Positions 1-7,712 of a stretch of DNA of 64,000 nucleotides are shown one piece after another. The notes under the pieces were generated by a model, which saw nothing but the letters and a program-made list of their open reading frames with translations, searched no databases and was not told where the DNA came from. Location: assembly GCA_038396625.1 (NCBI GenBank), contig CP121688.1, forward strand, positions 3,596,001-3,660,000, written 5' to 3'. The translations under genes were made by a program, and so were the position numbers. Numbering within the stretch: the stretch's first letter is position 1; every line of letters begins with the position of its first letter. The DNA comes from G038396625 sp038396625. Its GTDB lineage: Bacteria > Bacillota > Clostridia > Peptostreptococcales > Thermotaleaceae.

Positions 1-119
1 GTTGCTGCGTCAGATGATGTTCCATCAGATACACTTGATTGTGAGGAATTTCCACATCCTCCAAGTATCATCGTAGTGATTAATAAAACTGCCATCAATA
101 AACTCATTCTTTTTTTCAT
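1..119 (-). CDS. Lipoprotein N-terminus, gene cut by window edge
   Basis: Only the first 39 codons are present. The ATG (117-119) follows a GGAGGGG ribosome binding site. The peptide is a typical lipoprotein signal: a Lys/Arg start (MKKR), a hydrophobic stretch, then the lipobox LGGC with the lipidated Cys at residue 22, followed by a Ser/Gly/Thr-rich linker. Such linkers are common in solute-binding proteins of ABC transporters, but nothing visible fixes the substrate. The rest of the gene lies off the left edge. Confidence 0.75.
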   Translation of the reverse strand, partial: MKKRMSLLMAVLLITTMILGGCGNSSQSSVSDGTSSDAA

Positions 120-1072
120 TTGTTCCCCTCCACATTTAAAATATTTTTGCAAACGTTTTTTTATTTATCTTAATAGAGAACATTATTAAATCAAACGATA
201 TAGTAATAGTTAAATTGGTAAATTTTTTAACAATCTTTTATACCGCAATTTATAATGTATCTCCACTATAGATACCAATAATGCAATTTATATGCCATAA
301 TTACTTTAAAATACTATCTTTTAAAAATTACTGTTTTTTCAATGTTTATAGAACATTTGTTATGTATCCTATCAGATATTTTACTTTAAAATTATTTTAT
401 CTTGCTATTCATTTAGAATAAGCACATGTGACTTTTTAGCTCATGTGTTCTTTCATGCGACACATGAGTAGTCTTTAGACTTTTATGGCTCACAAAACGT
501 TATCTTTTCTAACTTAGGTACTTCCATTTATAATCGTTCTAGTTACCTACAAAATCACAAAGCTTTTAAAGTGAGTATTCTAAAACTAATCCTTTAAAAA
601 ATGTGTGGAATCTATGCCAATAGGCTCCGATCGTAAACGCCATCAACCAATACTAATCAGTCACACTTCGGTTAAGGACTCTAGCACCATTAGAACACAA
701 AAACAGGGTATAAAAAGCACAGCAAAAACAGTGCTAATTTACCCCATATCCCTTTACCTGAACGTTTCCTCACTATTCATTATGTAGCAATTTGCTTCTT
801 CAGTACCTTTCTACCAAGATTTCTTTGGCGTTGTGTCCAATCATTGTATGTTACCTGAGAGTTTGAAAACAAAGCTTTAGCTATACTGCTCTTTTAATTC
901 TATAGTTATCCTAATAAATATCTTCAATAATCACTATTCAGCTCTATTTTACTTGTTTAATTATATAGTAAAGCATAATCATTCATGAATCAACTCTACA
1001 TACATAAAAATAGTCACAAGAACCCTTTGATTATTATTTTTATTATCTTCTCTTTATTTCATAATTTCTTCT
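120..1072. other. Long non-coding tract, possibly with decayed mobile DNA
   Basis: No convincing gene is present in nearly 1 kb. About 170-420 and 900-1070 are very AT-rich. About 600-890 is visibly less AT-rich, and its minus strand gives short broken stretches of plausible protein (for example a basic segment near 790-870) interrupted by stops, as expected of a dead gene or a structured RNA. A 60-codon open frame on the plus strand at 605-787 has no ribosome binding site and resembles nothing I know. An 8-bp perfect inverted repeat (440-447 with 461-468) marks one side of the tract. Confidence 0.4.
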
Positions 1073-1131
1073 TAAAAAAATAAGCCATCTAAGATTATAT
1101 AGTAATATAAATATCCTTTAGATGACTTATT
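1073..1131 (-). terminator. Rho-independent terminator of nrdJ
   Basis: Arms at 1116-1131 and 1079-1093 pair with one mismatch, and on the minus strand the stem is followed by a run of seven T. It lies about 85 bases past the nrdJ stop codon. Confidence 0.75.
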
Positions 1132-1214
1132 AGATATTTTTTTTGAAAATATATTTTTTATTGTCAAAACCAATTTAAAATATATTTCTTCCTGACTTTA
1201 TTATGCTACTCCAA

Positions 1215-4200
1215 TTACCCACATCTAGAAAACCCACAACTCCTACAAATCATACAACCACCTTCATGTTCTACCTTTGATCCGCATTCGGGGCAATTGC
1301 TATTACCTGGTCCTTGTATCCTTTCCATCTCAATAGCTAATTCTTCTTCATATATATTGGCAGATGTTTCAGCCATAGAGCACATAGAACCATTGCTCTC
1401 CCAATTACCAGTCTCTTCTGTTTCAAGCTCTAGGGCAATATCCTGTACATTCAGTTCTGTAGACTGCACCCGCATGTCCATTACTTTTTCTAATGCTCTT
1501 CCTATAGCATCAGGGCAAGATAATACTTTGATATTTTTATTTCCCTTTGCTCTTTGACTCAAGGTAGAATGGCATCGAATTCCTTTTAATTGCTCGATAA
1601 TGGACTCTGGACGAACCCCTGCACGTAAGGCAATAGAAACAATCCTACTGGTTGCTTCACTTTGACTAGGACAGCCTCCAGCTCTTCCAAGATTGGTAAT
1701 GACTTCACAGATACCCTCATCGTCATAATTTGCTGTGATATATAAATTGCCACAGCCGATTCTTACTTTTTCCGTCAAACCCGTTGTAATTTCTGGTCTA
1801 GGTCTTGGTGTGATATAAGTGGTAGAGGTGGTAGCTGCTTGTTCATCGTTTTTGACGACACCAATATTTAATACTTGGCCTTCTCTACTTCCATCTCGAT
1901 AAATGGTAATCCCTTTACATCCTAAATCATATGCCAAGCGATAGGCTTCTTCTACATCTGCCTTTGTAGCATCGTGGCTGAAATTTACAGTTTTAGAAAC
2001 TGCATTGTCCACATGGTTTTGGAAAGCTGATTGCATTTTTATATGCCATATAGGGGATACGTCATGAGCAGTTACAAATATACGTCTCATTTCTTCTGGT
2101 ATCTCTAGGACTTCTTGTATGCTTCCATGCTCAGCTACTTTCTCCATAAGTATTTGTGAGTAAATTTCTCTTCTTCTCAACATTTCTTCAAATAAAGGAT
2201 GGGTCTCTATCAGTTTATCATTATCCATCACATTTCTAAAATAGGATAAAGCAAATAGTGGTTCTACACCACTGGATGCTCCTGCAATAATACTAATGGT
2301 TCCTGTAGGCGCAATCGTTGTAGTTGTAGCATTTCTTAATAATGTTCCCTGCTCTTTATAGATACTTTGCTCGTATGCAGGAAATACTCCTCTATCCTTC
2401 GCTAACATGATGGACATTTCTTTTGACTTTTGATCAATAAAGCGCATCACTTCTTCTGCCGTTTTGACACCCTCTTGTGAATTATACGGGATGCCTAATT
2501 CCATCAATAAATCTGCAAAGCCCATTACACCTAATCCAATTTTTCTTGTTGCTTTCGTTTGTTCATCTATGGTTTTTAAAGGATAATTATTGACATCAAT
2601 GACATTGTCCAAGAAATGTACTGCCAAATAAGTAATTTCTTGTAATCGGTCATAGTCTATGTATACTTTCCCTGCTTCTTTTTTAGCCATTTTTGCTAGA
2701 TTAATAGAACCTAAATTACAGGATTCATAAGGTAGTAGTGGCTGCTCACCACAATTATGTACCACCATCCCATTAGCAATCAATGAGTGGGTAAGTCCTT
2801 CTGAAATATCATAAACTTCGACTTCCTGATCTTCAATGATTTCTTTGACTTTACTGATATATTTCGTTGTTTTTTTTGAAACTTTGTTTATTTGATGAAA
2901 CTTTTCATTTTTCTTCTTATGAATAAAGTTAGGCATATTTCTGTTGAGGCTACCAATATCATTGCCATTGATAATTAATTCATAATAAGGTTTTGTCGTG
3001 TAACGTTTCTCTTCTCCTTCTTGTGTTATATATGTAAATACAGAAGGTTCTTTTTTTGTACGATCATATATATTTGAAAATATACCGAAATTTAATAACA
3101 GCACCTGTATATCTTGTAGCAATTTAAAGGAGCTAGAAGTTATTCGTACATCCCGATGTGCTTCATCAACATGATTGATTGTTCCATCTGAGCTAATCAA
3201 TCCGTTAAGATATGCCACAGTGGTTTCTTCAGAGGCTGTAAAAATAGCTGTAGGCACTCTTTTTTCATGAGCTTTTTTTGCTTTAAATCCAAAGGATTTG
3301 ATCAGCTCAATAAAATTCTTTCTTTTGAATAGCATCTGCCACGTACCGTTTTCTCTTTTGTTCACAATTCCTTTTCCAGCACCAAAATCTACTGCAATCT
3401 CTTGCATTTTTTCCATAATATATCTTTCATTTTCTGCAAAAACCATACCTATTGCTTTTTCATCAGATGTTAACCAACCATCTCCTGTAAGCCATCCTAA
3501 GAACAATCCTAAGTCCTCTCCAATTTCATCTGAATCTGCCCAATAACCTTTTCCAGATTGTATGAGAACTTCGTCATCAACCTTTAAATCCTTTGCCTCC
3601 ACCCATCCCTTTGTTGTAAAAATTTTATGTTCAGATGTAACTTTTATTTCTTGTCCATTATGTAATTGAATTTTTAATGTTTTCTTAAAACCTGTTTTGA
3701 AAACTTTGGCTTTTCGTAAGGTAACGCCATTTTCATAATATTCTCTGCCATTATGTTTGATCTTTTCATTTATAACTCTGTTGTCCGTGAGAATCTCTAT
3801 TTCATTATCTTTATATTTCTCAAATAAGTCTTTGACTTTCTCAAGACCATTTTTCGTTGAAATCAAAGTATCTGGATGTAAACATGGATTGGTACTCTCA
3901 ATCTCTCCAAGCATAGGTGTAGGGTTACTCTTGTTTAGTCGATCTAAAAAAATAATCCCTGGTTCTCCATTTGTCCAAGCCATCTCTACAATGATATCAA
4001 ATATTTCTTTTGCATTTAACTTTCCTACGATTTCCTTGGTATGAGGATCAACTAGATCATAGTCTCCACCACTTTCTACAGCCTTCATGAATGCTTCTGT
4101 AATCCCTACACTTATATTAAAATTAGTTATTTCTTTATTATTTTCTTTACACTTGATAAATTCTAATATATCAGGATGGTCTATTCTTAATATGCCCATA

Positions 4201-4694
4201 TTGGCGCCTCTTCGCGTTCCACCTTGTTTCACTGCTTCTGTAGCCGCATTAAAGACTTTCATAAAGCTAACAGGTCCTGAAGCAACACCTCCAGTAGACG
4301 CAACTGTTGCTCCTTTAGGGCGAAGTCTTGAGAAACTAAACCCTGTTCCCCCACCTGATTTATGGATAATCGCTGCATTTTTAATGGCATCAAAAATGCC
4401 TTCCATTGTATCTTCTACAGGAAGAACAAAACAAGCGGAAAGTTGCCCTAATTCTCTGCCTGCATTCATCAATGTTGGAGAATTAGGCAAAAATTCTAAA
4501 TTGGTCATCATCTCATAAAATTTATTAGCTATTTCATGGATATTTGCATTTTGATTATATATTTGATCAGCTTTCGCCACATGATTTGCCACTCTTTGAA
4601 ACATTTCTTCTGGAGTTTCCATTATATTTCCTTGATCATCTTTAATAAGATATCTTCTTTCAAGTACTTTTAATGCATTATCTGAGAGCTGCAT
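1215..4694 (-). CDS. nrdJ: Adenosylcobalamin-dependent ribonucleotide reductase, intein-containing
   Basis: Class II reductase that makes deoxyribonucleotides using coenzyme B12 instead of oxygen or an iron radical subunit. The precursor is 1159 residues. Removing the intein (residues 271-647) leaves 782, normal for the family. The start at 4694 is preceded by AGGAGG and lies downstream of a good promoter; a longer open frame to 4763 would begin inside that promoter. Visible marks: the first redox Cys in SACFVL, the radical-site motif NPCGE (split by the intein between P and C), the Cys of CNLGSINL, and a C-terminal zinc-ribbon-like CPEC...CMICRSC. A possible NrdR operator overlaps the -10 box. 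A thioredoxin-like gene lies just upstream but has its own promoter and terminator. Confidence 0.97.
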   Translation of the reverse strand: MQLSDNALKVLERRYLIKDDQGNIMETPEEMFQRVANHVAKADQIYNQNANIHEIANKFYEMMTNLEFLPNSPTLMNAGRELGQLSACFVLPVEDTMEGIFDAIKNAAIIHKSGGGTGFSFSRLRPKGATVASTGGVASGPVSFMKVFNAATEAVKQGGTRRGANMGILRIDHPDILEFIKCKENNKEITNFNISVGITEAFMKAVESGGDYDLVDPHTKEIVGKLNAKEIFDIIVEMAWTNGEPGIIFLDRLNKSNPTPMLGEIESTNPCLHPDTLISTKNGLEKVKDLFEKYKDNEIEILTDNRVINEKIKHNGREYYENGVTLRKAKVFKTGFKKTLKIQLHNGQEIKVTSEHKIFTTKGWVEAKDLKVDDEVLIQSGKGYWADSDEIGEDLGLFLGWLTGDGWLTSDEKAIGMVFAENERYIMEKMQEIAVDFGAGKGIVNKRENGTWQMLFKRKNFIELIKSFGFKAKKAHEKRVPTAIFTASEETTVAYLNGLISSDGTINHVDEAHRDVRITSSSFKLLQDIQVLLLNFGIFSNIYDRTKKEPSVFTYITQEGEEKRYTTKPYYELIINGNDIGSLNRNMPNFIHKKKNEKFHQINKVSKKTTKYISKVKEIIEDQEVEVYDISEGLTHSLIANGMVVHNCGEQPLLPYESCNLGSINLAKMAKKEAGKVYIDYDRLQEITYLAVHFLDNVIDVNNYPLKTIDEQTKATRKIGLGVMGFADLLMELGIPYNSQEGVKTAEEVMRFIDQKSKEMSIMLAKDRGVFPAYEQSIYKEQGTLLRNATTTTIAPTGTISIIAGASSGVEPLFALSYFRNVMDNDKLIETHPLFEEMLRRREIYSQILMEKVAEHGSIQEVLEIPEEMRRIFVTAHDVSPIWHIKMQSAFQNHVDNAVSKTVNFSHDATKADVEEAYRLAYDLGCKGITIYRDGSREGQVLNIGVVKNDEQAATTSTTYITPRPRPEITTGLTEKVRIGCGNLYITANYDDEGICEVITNLGRAGGCPSQSEATSRIVSIALRAGVRPESIIEQLKGIRCHSTLSQRAKGNKNIKVLSCPDAIGRALEKVMDMRVQSTELNVQDIALELETEETGNWESNGSMCSMAETSANIYEEELAIEMERIQGPGNSNCPECGSKVEHEGGCMICRSCGFSRCG
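2754..3884 (-). other. Intein with LAGLIDADG homing endonuclease inside NrdJ
   Basis: A 377-residue protein intron in frame within nrdJ. It begins with Cys (block A, CLHPDTLISTKNG) and ends with MVVHN; the next residue is Cys, so all three splice nucleophiles (Cys1, terminal His-Asn, Cys+1) are present. Block B has the TSEH motif (His at intein residue 86). Two LAGLIDADG-type motifs, LGWLTGDG and LNGLISSDG, each keep their acidic residue, so the endonuclease looks intact. The junction lies between the Pro and Cys of NPCGE. That Cys aligns with C439 of E. coli NrdA, the thiyl-radical residue, so the enzyme cannot work before splicing. Confidence 0.95.
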
Positions 4695-4738
4695 AAATCT
4701 ACCTCCTGTAACAACATTTAGTATGTTTTTTGTTTGGT

Positions 4739-4754
4739 GCACTATATATTGTAT
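4739..4754 (-). promoter_or_regulatory. Probable NrdR box over the nrdJ -10 element
   Basis: Minus-strand sequence ATACAATATATAGTGC matches 14 of 16 positions of the NrdR consensus (acaCwAtATaTwGtgt). It overlaps the -10 hexamer of the nrdJ promoter, as expected for a repressor. NrdR sites normally come in pairs about 31 bp apart; the best second site I see is weaker and 28 bp away, so the pair is imperfect. Confidence 0.6.
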
Positions 4755-4776
4755 CATCTGCAAGTTTCCTTGTCAA
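4748..4776 (-). promoter_or_regulatory. Sigma-A promoter of nrdJ
   Basis: TTGACA, 17-bp spacer, TACAAT on the minus strand. The predicted transcript starts near 4741, about 47 bases before the chosen ATG at 4694, which supports that start. Confidence 0.8.
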
Positions 4777-4819
4777 AAAGAACTTATGAAAATGAATTTT
4801 TTATCTTGTCTATGACATT

Positions 4820-4850
4820 AAAATAGATGGCCCTTCGCCATCTATTTTTT
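4820..4850 (-). terminator. Terminator hairpin overlapping the stop of the thioredoxin-like gene
   Basis: Near-perfect stem AAATAGATGGC / GCCATCTATTT with a five-base loop. The stop codon of the upstream gene lies within one arm. The T-run is better on the plus strand than on the minus strand, but only the minus strand carries genes here. Confidence 0.65.
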
Positions 4851-5348
4851 CACAATATTTAATATTTCTTTCATTGTTTCTACGATATATTCACCTTTTC
4901 TATATTTTCTTTTGGCCACAATAATTTCAACTTGTTTGCCTTTTGCTTCTGTTTCTTTTATGATATGAGGTTGCTCTACAAAGGCACCCTGTACCTGAAA
5001 ATCCTTATCCATAAAAACAAATGTAGGTATTTTAGGTTTCCCATTCACTTTATAGTTGTCCATGTAGCTTTCATTACCTTCTCTAGAAACAATAGCTAGT
5101 ACAAAGTTTGGGTTAATATCTGCCATTTTTTGAAGAGCTGGTACATTAATCATACAATCAGGACACCAAATTTCTGCAAATACCAAGACATTTACTAATC
5201 GATCCACTGTTTTTATTTCATTTTCTACTGCCGGGTCTACTACAATATTTTCATATATTTCTAAGGTTTTTTCTTTATACGTATCCTTATCCTGGTTTAC
5301 AAACTCCATAAAGGAAAGTCCCTTTTTAAACAATGCTTGCACGCTCAT
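4842..5348 (-). CDS. Thioredoxin-family protein with CPDC active site
   Basis: A 168-residue protein with a thioredoxin fold. The segment VLVFAEIWCPDCMINVPALQKM carries the CxxC pair as CPDC (residues 62-65), and a cis-Pro candidate lies in KIPTFVFMD. No signal peptide is seen, so it should act in the cytoplasm. The start is the ATG at 5348, behind a GGGGGG run; a TTG one codon upstream is less likely. It has its own promoter and terminator and precedes nrdJ. A role as electron donor to the reductase is possible but only inferred from position. Confidence 0.85.
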   Translation of the reverse strand: MSVQALFKKGLSFMEFVNQDKDTYKEKTLEIYENIVVDPAVENEIKTVDRLVNVLVFAEIWCPDCMINVPALQKMADINPNFVLAIVSREGNESYMDNYKVNGKPKIPTFVFMDKDFQVQGAFVEQPHIIKETEAKGKQVEIIVAKRKYRKGEYIVETMKEILNIVKK

Positions 5349-5380
5349 CAAATCCCCCCTATTTTGTTTCTATATTCTTA

Positions 5381-5409
5381 AGTATACACGATCCTTCCTA
5401 GGTTATCAA
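5381..5409 (-). promoter_or_regulatory. Sigma-A promoter of the thioredoxin-like gene
   Basis: TTGATA, 17-bp spacer, TATACT on the minus strand, ending about 33 bases before the ATG. Confidence 0.7.
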
Positions 5410-5591
5410 AGCAATATTCTGGCAAAAACTAATCTACCAATCAATCTATTTTATTTATATGATGTTTCGTCCAAGTTTAGACGTAAAACCCATCTTCTAA
5501 GATTTTTATCATATTGCTAAAATTGCTATGGCTTTATAAAAACAATTATCATAGATGCATCATCTTTCTCCTAGATAATCGTTTATTACAC

Positions 5592-6344
5592 TTACAGGTT
5601 AAATATACCTAATAATTTCATCGCCATTAATGAAACAGCACTTACCAATATTATTCTAATCCATTTATCTCCTTTATTTACTGAAAAATTGCTACCTAAG
5701 TAAGCGCCAATGCCATTACCCATCGCCAAGCTTAAGCCATATATCCAATTTACCTTTCCACTAAATACAAAAACACATAAGGAAGAAACCATGTACACCG
5801 CCACGATAAAAACCTTTAGACTGTTAATTTTTACGAGTGTAAACCCTGTAATGAATGTAAGAGAAATAATAATAATAAACCCTACACCTGCTTGGATAAG
5901 TCCTCCATAAACACCCACAAAGAAAAATACAATACATGCTATTATTTTCTTTTTCCGATCTAATATCATTTCTTTTGATTCTAGCTTCTTTTGTGGATTC
6001 CAAATTGTCAATATAAGTACCATAATCATTACAATCCCTAATAATTTATTAAAAATATAATCAGGAATAGCAACAGCAATCTTCGAACCAATCATTGACC
6101 CAAGTACGGCAGGCATTGCCAACATAATACTTAATTTCCAATCAAAAAATCCCTTCTGACGAAAATTCATAATAGCGATGACATTCTGAACCATTAAAGC
6201 CACTCGATTTGTTCCATTTGCAACTGCTGATGGAAGTCCTAAAAAAATTAAAATTGGCATTGTTATTAGAGATCCGCCACCTGCAACCGTATTAAGAAAT
6301 CCTGCTGCCATCCCTGCTAAAACCACAAATAATATATATTTCAT
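5592..6344 (-). CDS. TSUP (TauE/SafE) family membrane permease
   Basis: A 250-residue, almost wholly hydrophobic protein with about eight membrane segments. The N-terminal repeat begins with AAGFLNTVAGGGSLITMP and the second half contains GGLIQAGVGFIIII, the two Gly-rich signatures of the TSUP family. Members export or import small organosulfur or organic anions (sulfite, sulfoacetate, taurine products), but substrate cannot be read from the sequence. The ATG at 6344 follows GGGGG. It stands alone, with about 240 bases on one side and 330 on the other. Confidence 0.85.
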   Translation of the reverse strand: MKYILFVVLAGMAAGFLNTVAGGGSLITMPILIFLGLPSAVANGTNRVALMVQNVIAIMNFRQKGFFDWKLSIMLAMPAVLGSMIGSKIAVAIPDYIFNKLLGIVMIMVLILTIWNPQKKLESKEMILDRKKKIIACIVFFFVGVYGGLIQAGVGFIIIISLTFITGFTLVKINSLKVFIVAVYMVSSLCVFVFSGKVNWIYGLSLAMGNGIGAYLGSNFSVNKGDKWIRIILVSAVSLMAMKLLGIFNL

Positions 6345-6671
6345 TGTGCATATCCCCCTTGTGTCAAAAATATTTTCCTACACCGATATAATTGTAATGA
6401 AGGTATTATAAAAAAATTATATCATTAAAAAGGATGCTGTAAAACCTATGATTTTCCAGGTTTTTCACTGTTTGATTTAATGAAGGAAAAATGAAATGAT
6501 TCTATATGGCTACTTATATTTTTTATATTCCATAAGATAAAGCCAATAAAAGAAAATAGAATACTAGAATCTTTTATTGGCTAAACATTAATTTTAAAAT
6601 GATAAATTTTCTAATATTTATCTTATATGGTAATATGTTTTCCTTCCTTTACATTGATATTCCTAAAGTAA
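6345..6671. other. Intergenic tract between TSUP permease and folD
   Basis: AT-rich, no gene. It holds the folD terminator hairpin (6541-6582) and otherwise nothing I can support apart from the expected but unassigned promoter of the permease gene. Confidence 0.6.
6532..6583 (-). terminator. Hairpin terminator downstream of folD
   Basis: Perfect 12-bp arms AGCCAATAAAAG (6541-6552) and CTTTTATTGGCT (6571-6582), about 90 bases past folD. The following T-run on the minus strand is short and broken (TTTATCTT). Confidence 0.55.
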
Positions 6672-7520
6672 CTAAATTTGTTTTTTGCATGCTTCCAACA
6701 CATGCCTCAAGAGAATAGCAGTCGTTACTGTCCCAACACCTCCAGGTACAGGTGTAATGGCCTTGACCTTATCATGTACCCTATCATCATCTACATCTCC
6801 ACAAATTTTGTCGTTTCCTCCGTCATTAATTCCTACATCAATAACTACTGCATCTTGATGAAAATATTCTTCTTTAAAAAAACGAGCTCTCCCTACCCCA
6901 GTAATAACAATGTCTGCTTTAGAAGTTATTTCTGGAAGATTACGGGTCTTCGAGTGACAAATCGTCACTGTTGCCTGGGCTGCTAAAAGCATCATGGCTA
7001 ATGGTTTTCCTAATACCATGCTTCTGTTGATCACTACTATATTTTTACCTTGAAGAGATATTTGGTAGTATTTTAGCATCTCCATTACAGCCTCTGGTGT
7101 ACAGGGTAAAAAACCGTCTACTGCACCTTCAAATACCTTTTGTTGATTCATAGGATGAATACAGTCAATATCCTTTTGGGGATCAATAAGATATTTTATC
7201 ACATCCATATCTAACTGAAGTGGCAAGGGTCGAAACAGCAAAACTCCATGTATATACTTGTCATCATTGATCTTATGAAACAACTCTTTGAATGCTTCCA
7301 TATGAATATTTTTATCTACTTCAAATACTTGTGTTCTCATTCCTATAGAATCACAATTTTTAATAATGCTGTTTTCATAGGCAATATCATCCGGTCGATT
7401 TCCTACTCGTAAGATTCCCATGGTAGGTTGAATACCCTCTGCTTCCAAACCTAAAATTTCTTGTTTCATTTGTTCTTTTAAAGATACTACAACAGGTTTG
7501 CCCTTTAAGCTATCCGTCAT
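6672..7520 (-). CDS. folD: FolD-like methylene-THF dehydrogenase, cyclohydrolase residues changed
   Basis: A 282-residue member of the methylenetetrahydrofolate dehydrogenase/cyclohydrolase family, acting on the one-carbon pool with the fhs product. The Rossmann domain shows VVINRSMVLGKPLA and the C-terminal PVPGGVGTVTTA. Aligning by eye with E. coli FolD, Tyr50 is kept (Y48), but catalytic Lys54 is Ile52 and Gln98 is Phe96 (GVLLFRPLP instead of GILVQLPLP); Asp121 is kept in KDIDCIHP. This points to an enzyme that keeps dehydrogenase activity but may have lost cyclohydrolase activity. ATG at 7520 follows AGGAGGG, and a 45-codon gene ends one base upstream, so the two are probably translated together. 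Confidence 0.9.
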   Translation of the reverse strand: MTDSLKGKPVVVSLKEQMKQEILGLEAEGIQPTMGILRVGNRPDDIAYENSIIKNCDSIGMRTQVFEVDKNIHMEAFKELFHKINDDKYIHGVLLFRPLPLQLDMDVIKYLIDPQKDIDCIHPMNQQKVFEGAVDGFLPCTPEAVMEMLKYYQISLQGKNIVVINRSMVLGKPLAMMLLAAQATVTICHSKTRNLPEITSKADIVITGVGRARFFKEEYFHQDAVVIDVGINDGGNDKICGDVDDDRVHDKVKAITPVPGGVGTVTTAILLRHVLEACKKQI

Positions 7521-7521
7521 C

Positions 7522-7659
7522 TTACTTCCCTCCTGATAATATTGTTTCTACTTGCAGAAATATTTCATCCGCTTTTTTGATTCCATCTTGTTCTACTTGG
7601 ATGATTTCTTGCTCTATTTTCATTAATTCCAAAAACGCGTAACAGCTTTTTTCTAACAT
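7522..7659 (-). CDS. Small 45-residue protein, unknown function
   Basis: A short open frame between fhs and folD with a GAGG ribosome binding site eight bases before its ATG and a stop (TAA) separated from the folD ATG by one base. The folD ribosome binding site lies in its last codons. The product is mostly charged helix (MLEKSCYAFLELMK...), with no membrane segment or known motif. The tight coupling to folD argues for a real gene. It lies after the fhs terminator, so it would be transcribed with folD. Confidence 0.6.
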   Translation of the reverse strand: MLEKSCYAFLELMKIEQEIIQVEQDGIKKADEIFLQVETILSGGK

Positions 7660-7680
7660 ATAAACGCCTCACTTTCCTAT

Positions 7681-7708
7681 GAAAAATATGGCAGCCTAAG
7701 CTGCCATA
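7681..7708 (-). terminator. Terminator of fhs
   Basis: Stem TATGGCAG / CTGCCATA directly after the fhs stop codon, followed on the minus strand by TTTTTC. Confidence 0.7.
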
Positions 7709-7712
7709 CCTA

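Noticed and set aside
148..161. CcpA (cre)-like sequence TGCAAACGTTTTTT upstream of the lipoprotein gene
   Set aside because: It misses the closing CA and one inner position of the consensus, and AT-rich DNA gives such matches by chance.
120..1214. Search for a cobalamin riboswitch near the B12-dependent genes (nrdJ, mutase)
   Set aside because: No B12-box-like sequence is seen upstream of nrdJ or of the mutase operon.
4087..4518. A 143-codon plus-strand frame opposite nrdJ
   Set aside because: It is the antisense shadow of a well-conserved reductase region. All other long plus-strand frames are shadows of the same kind.
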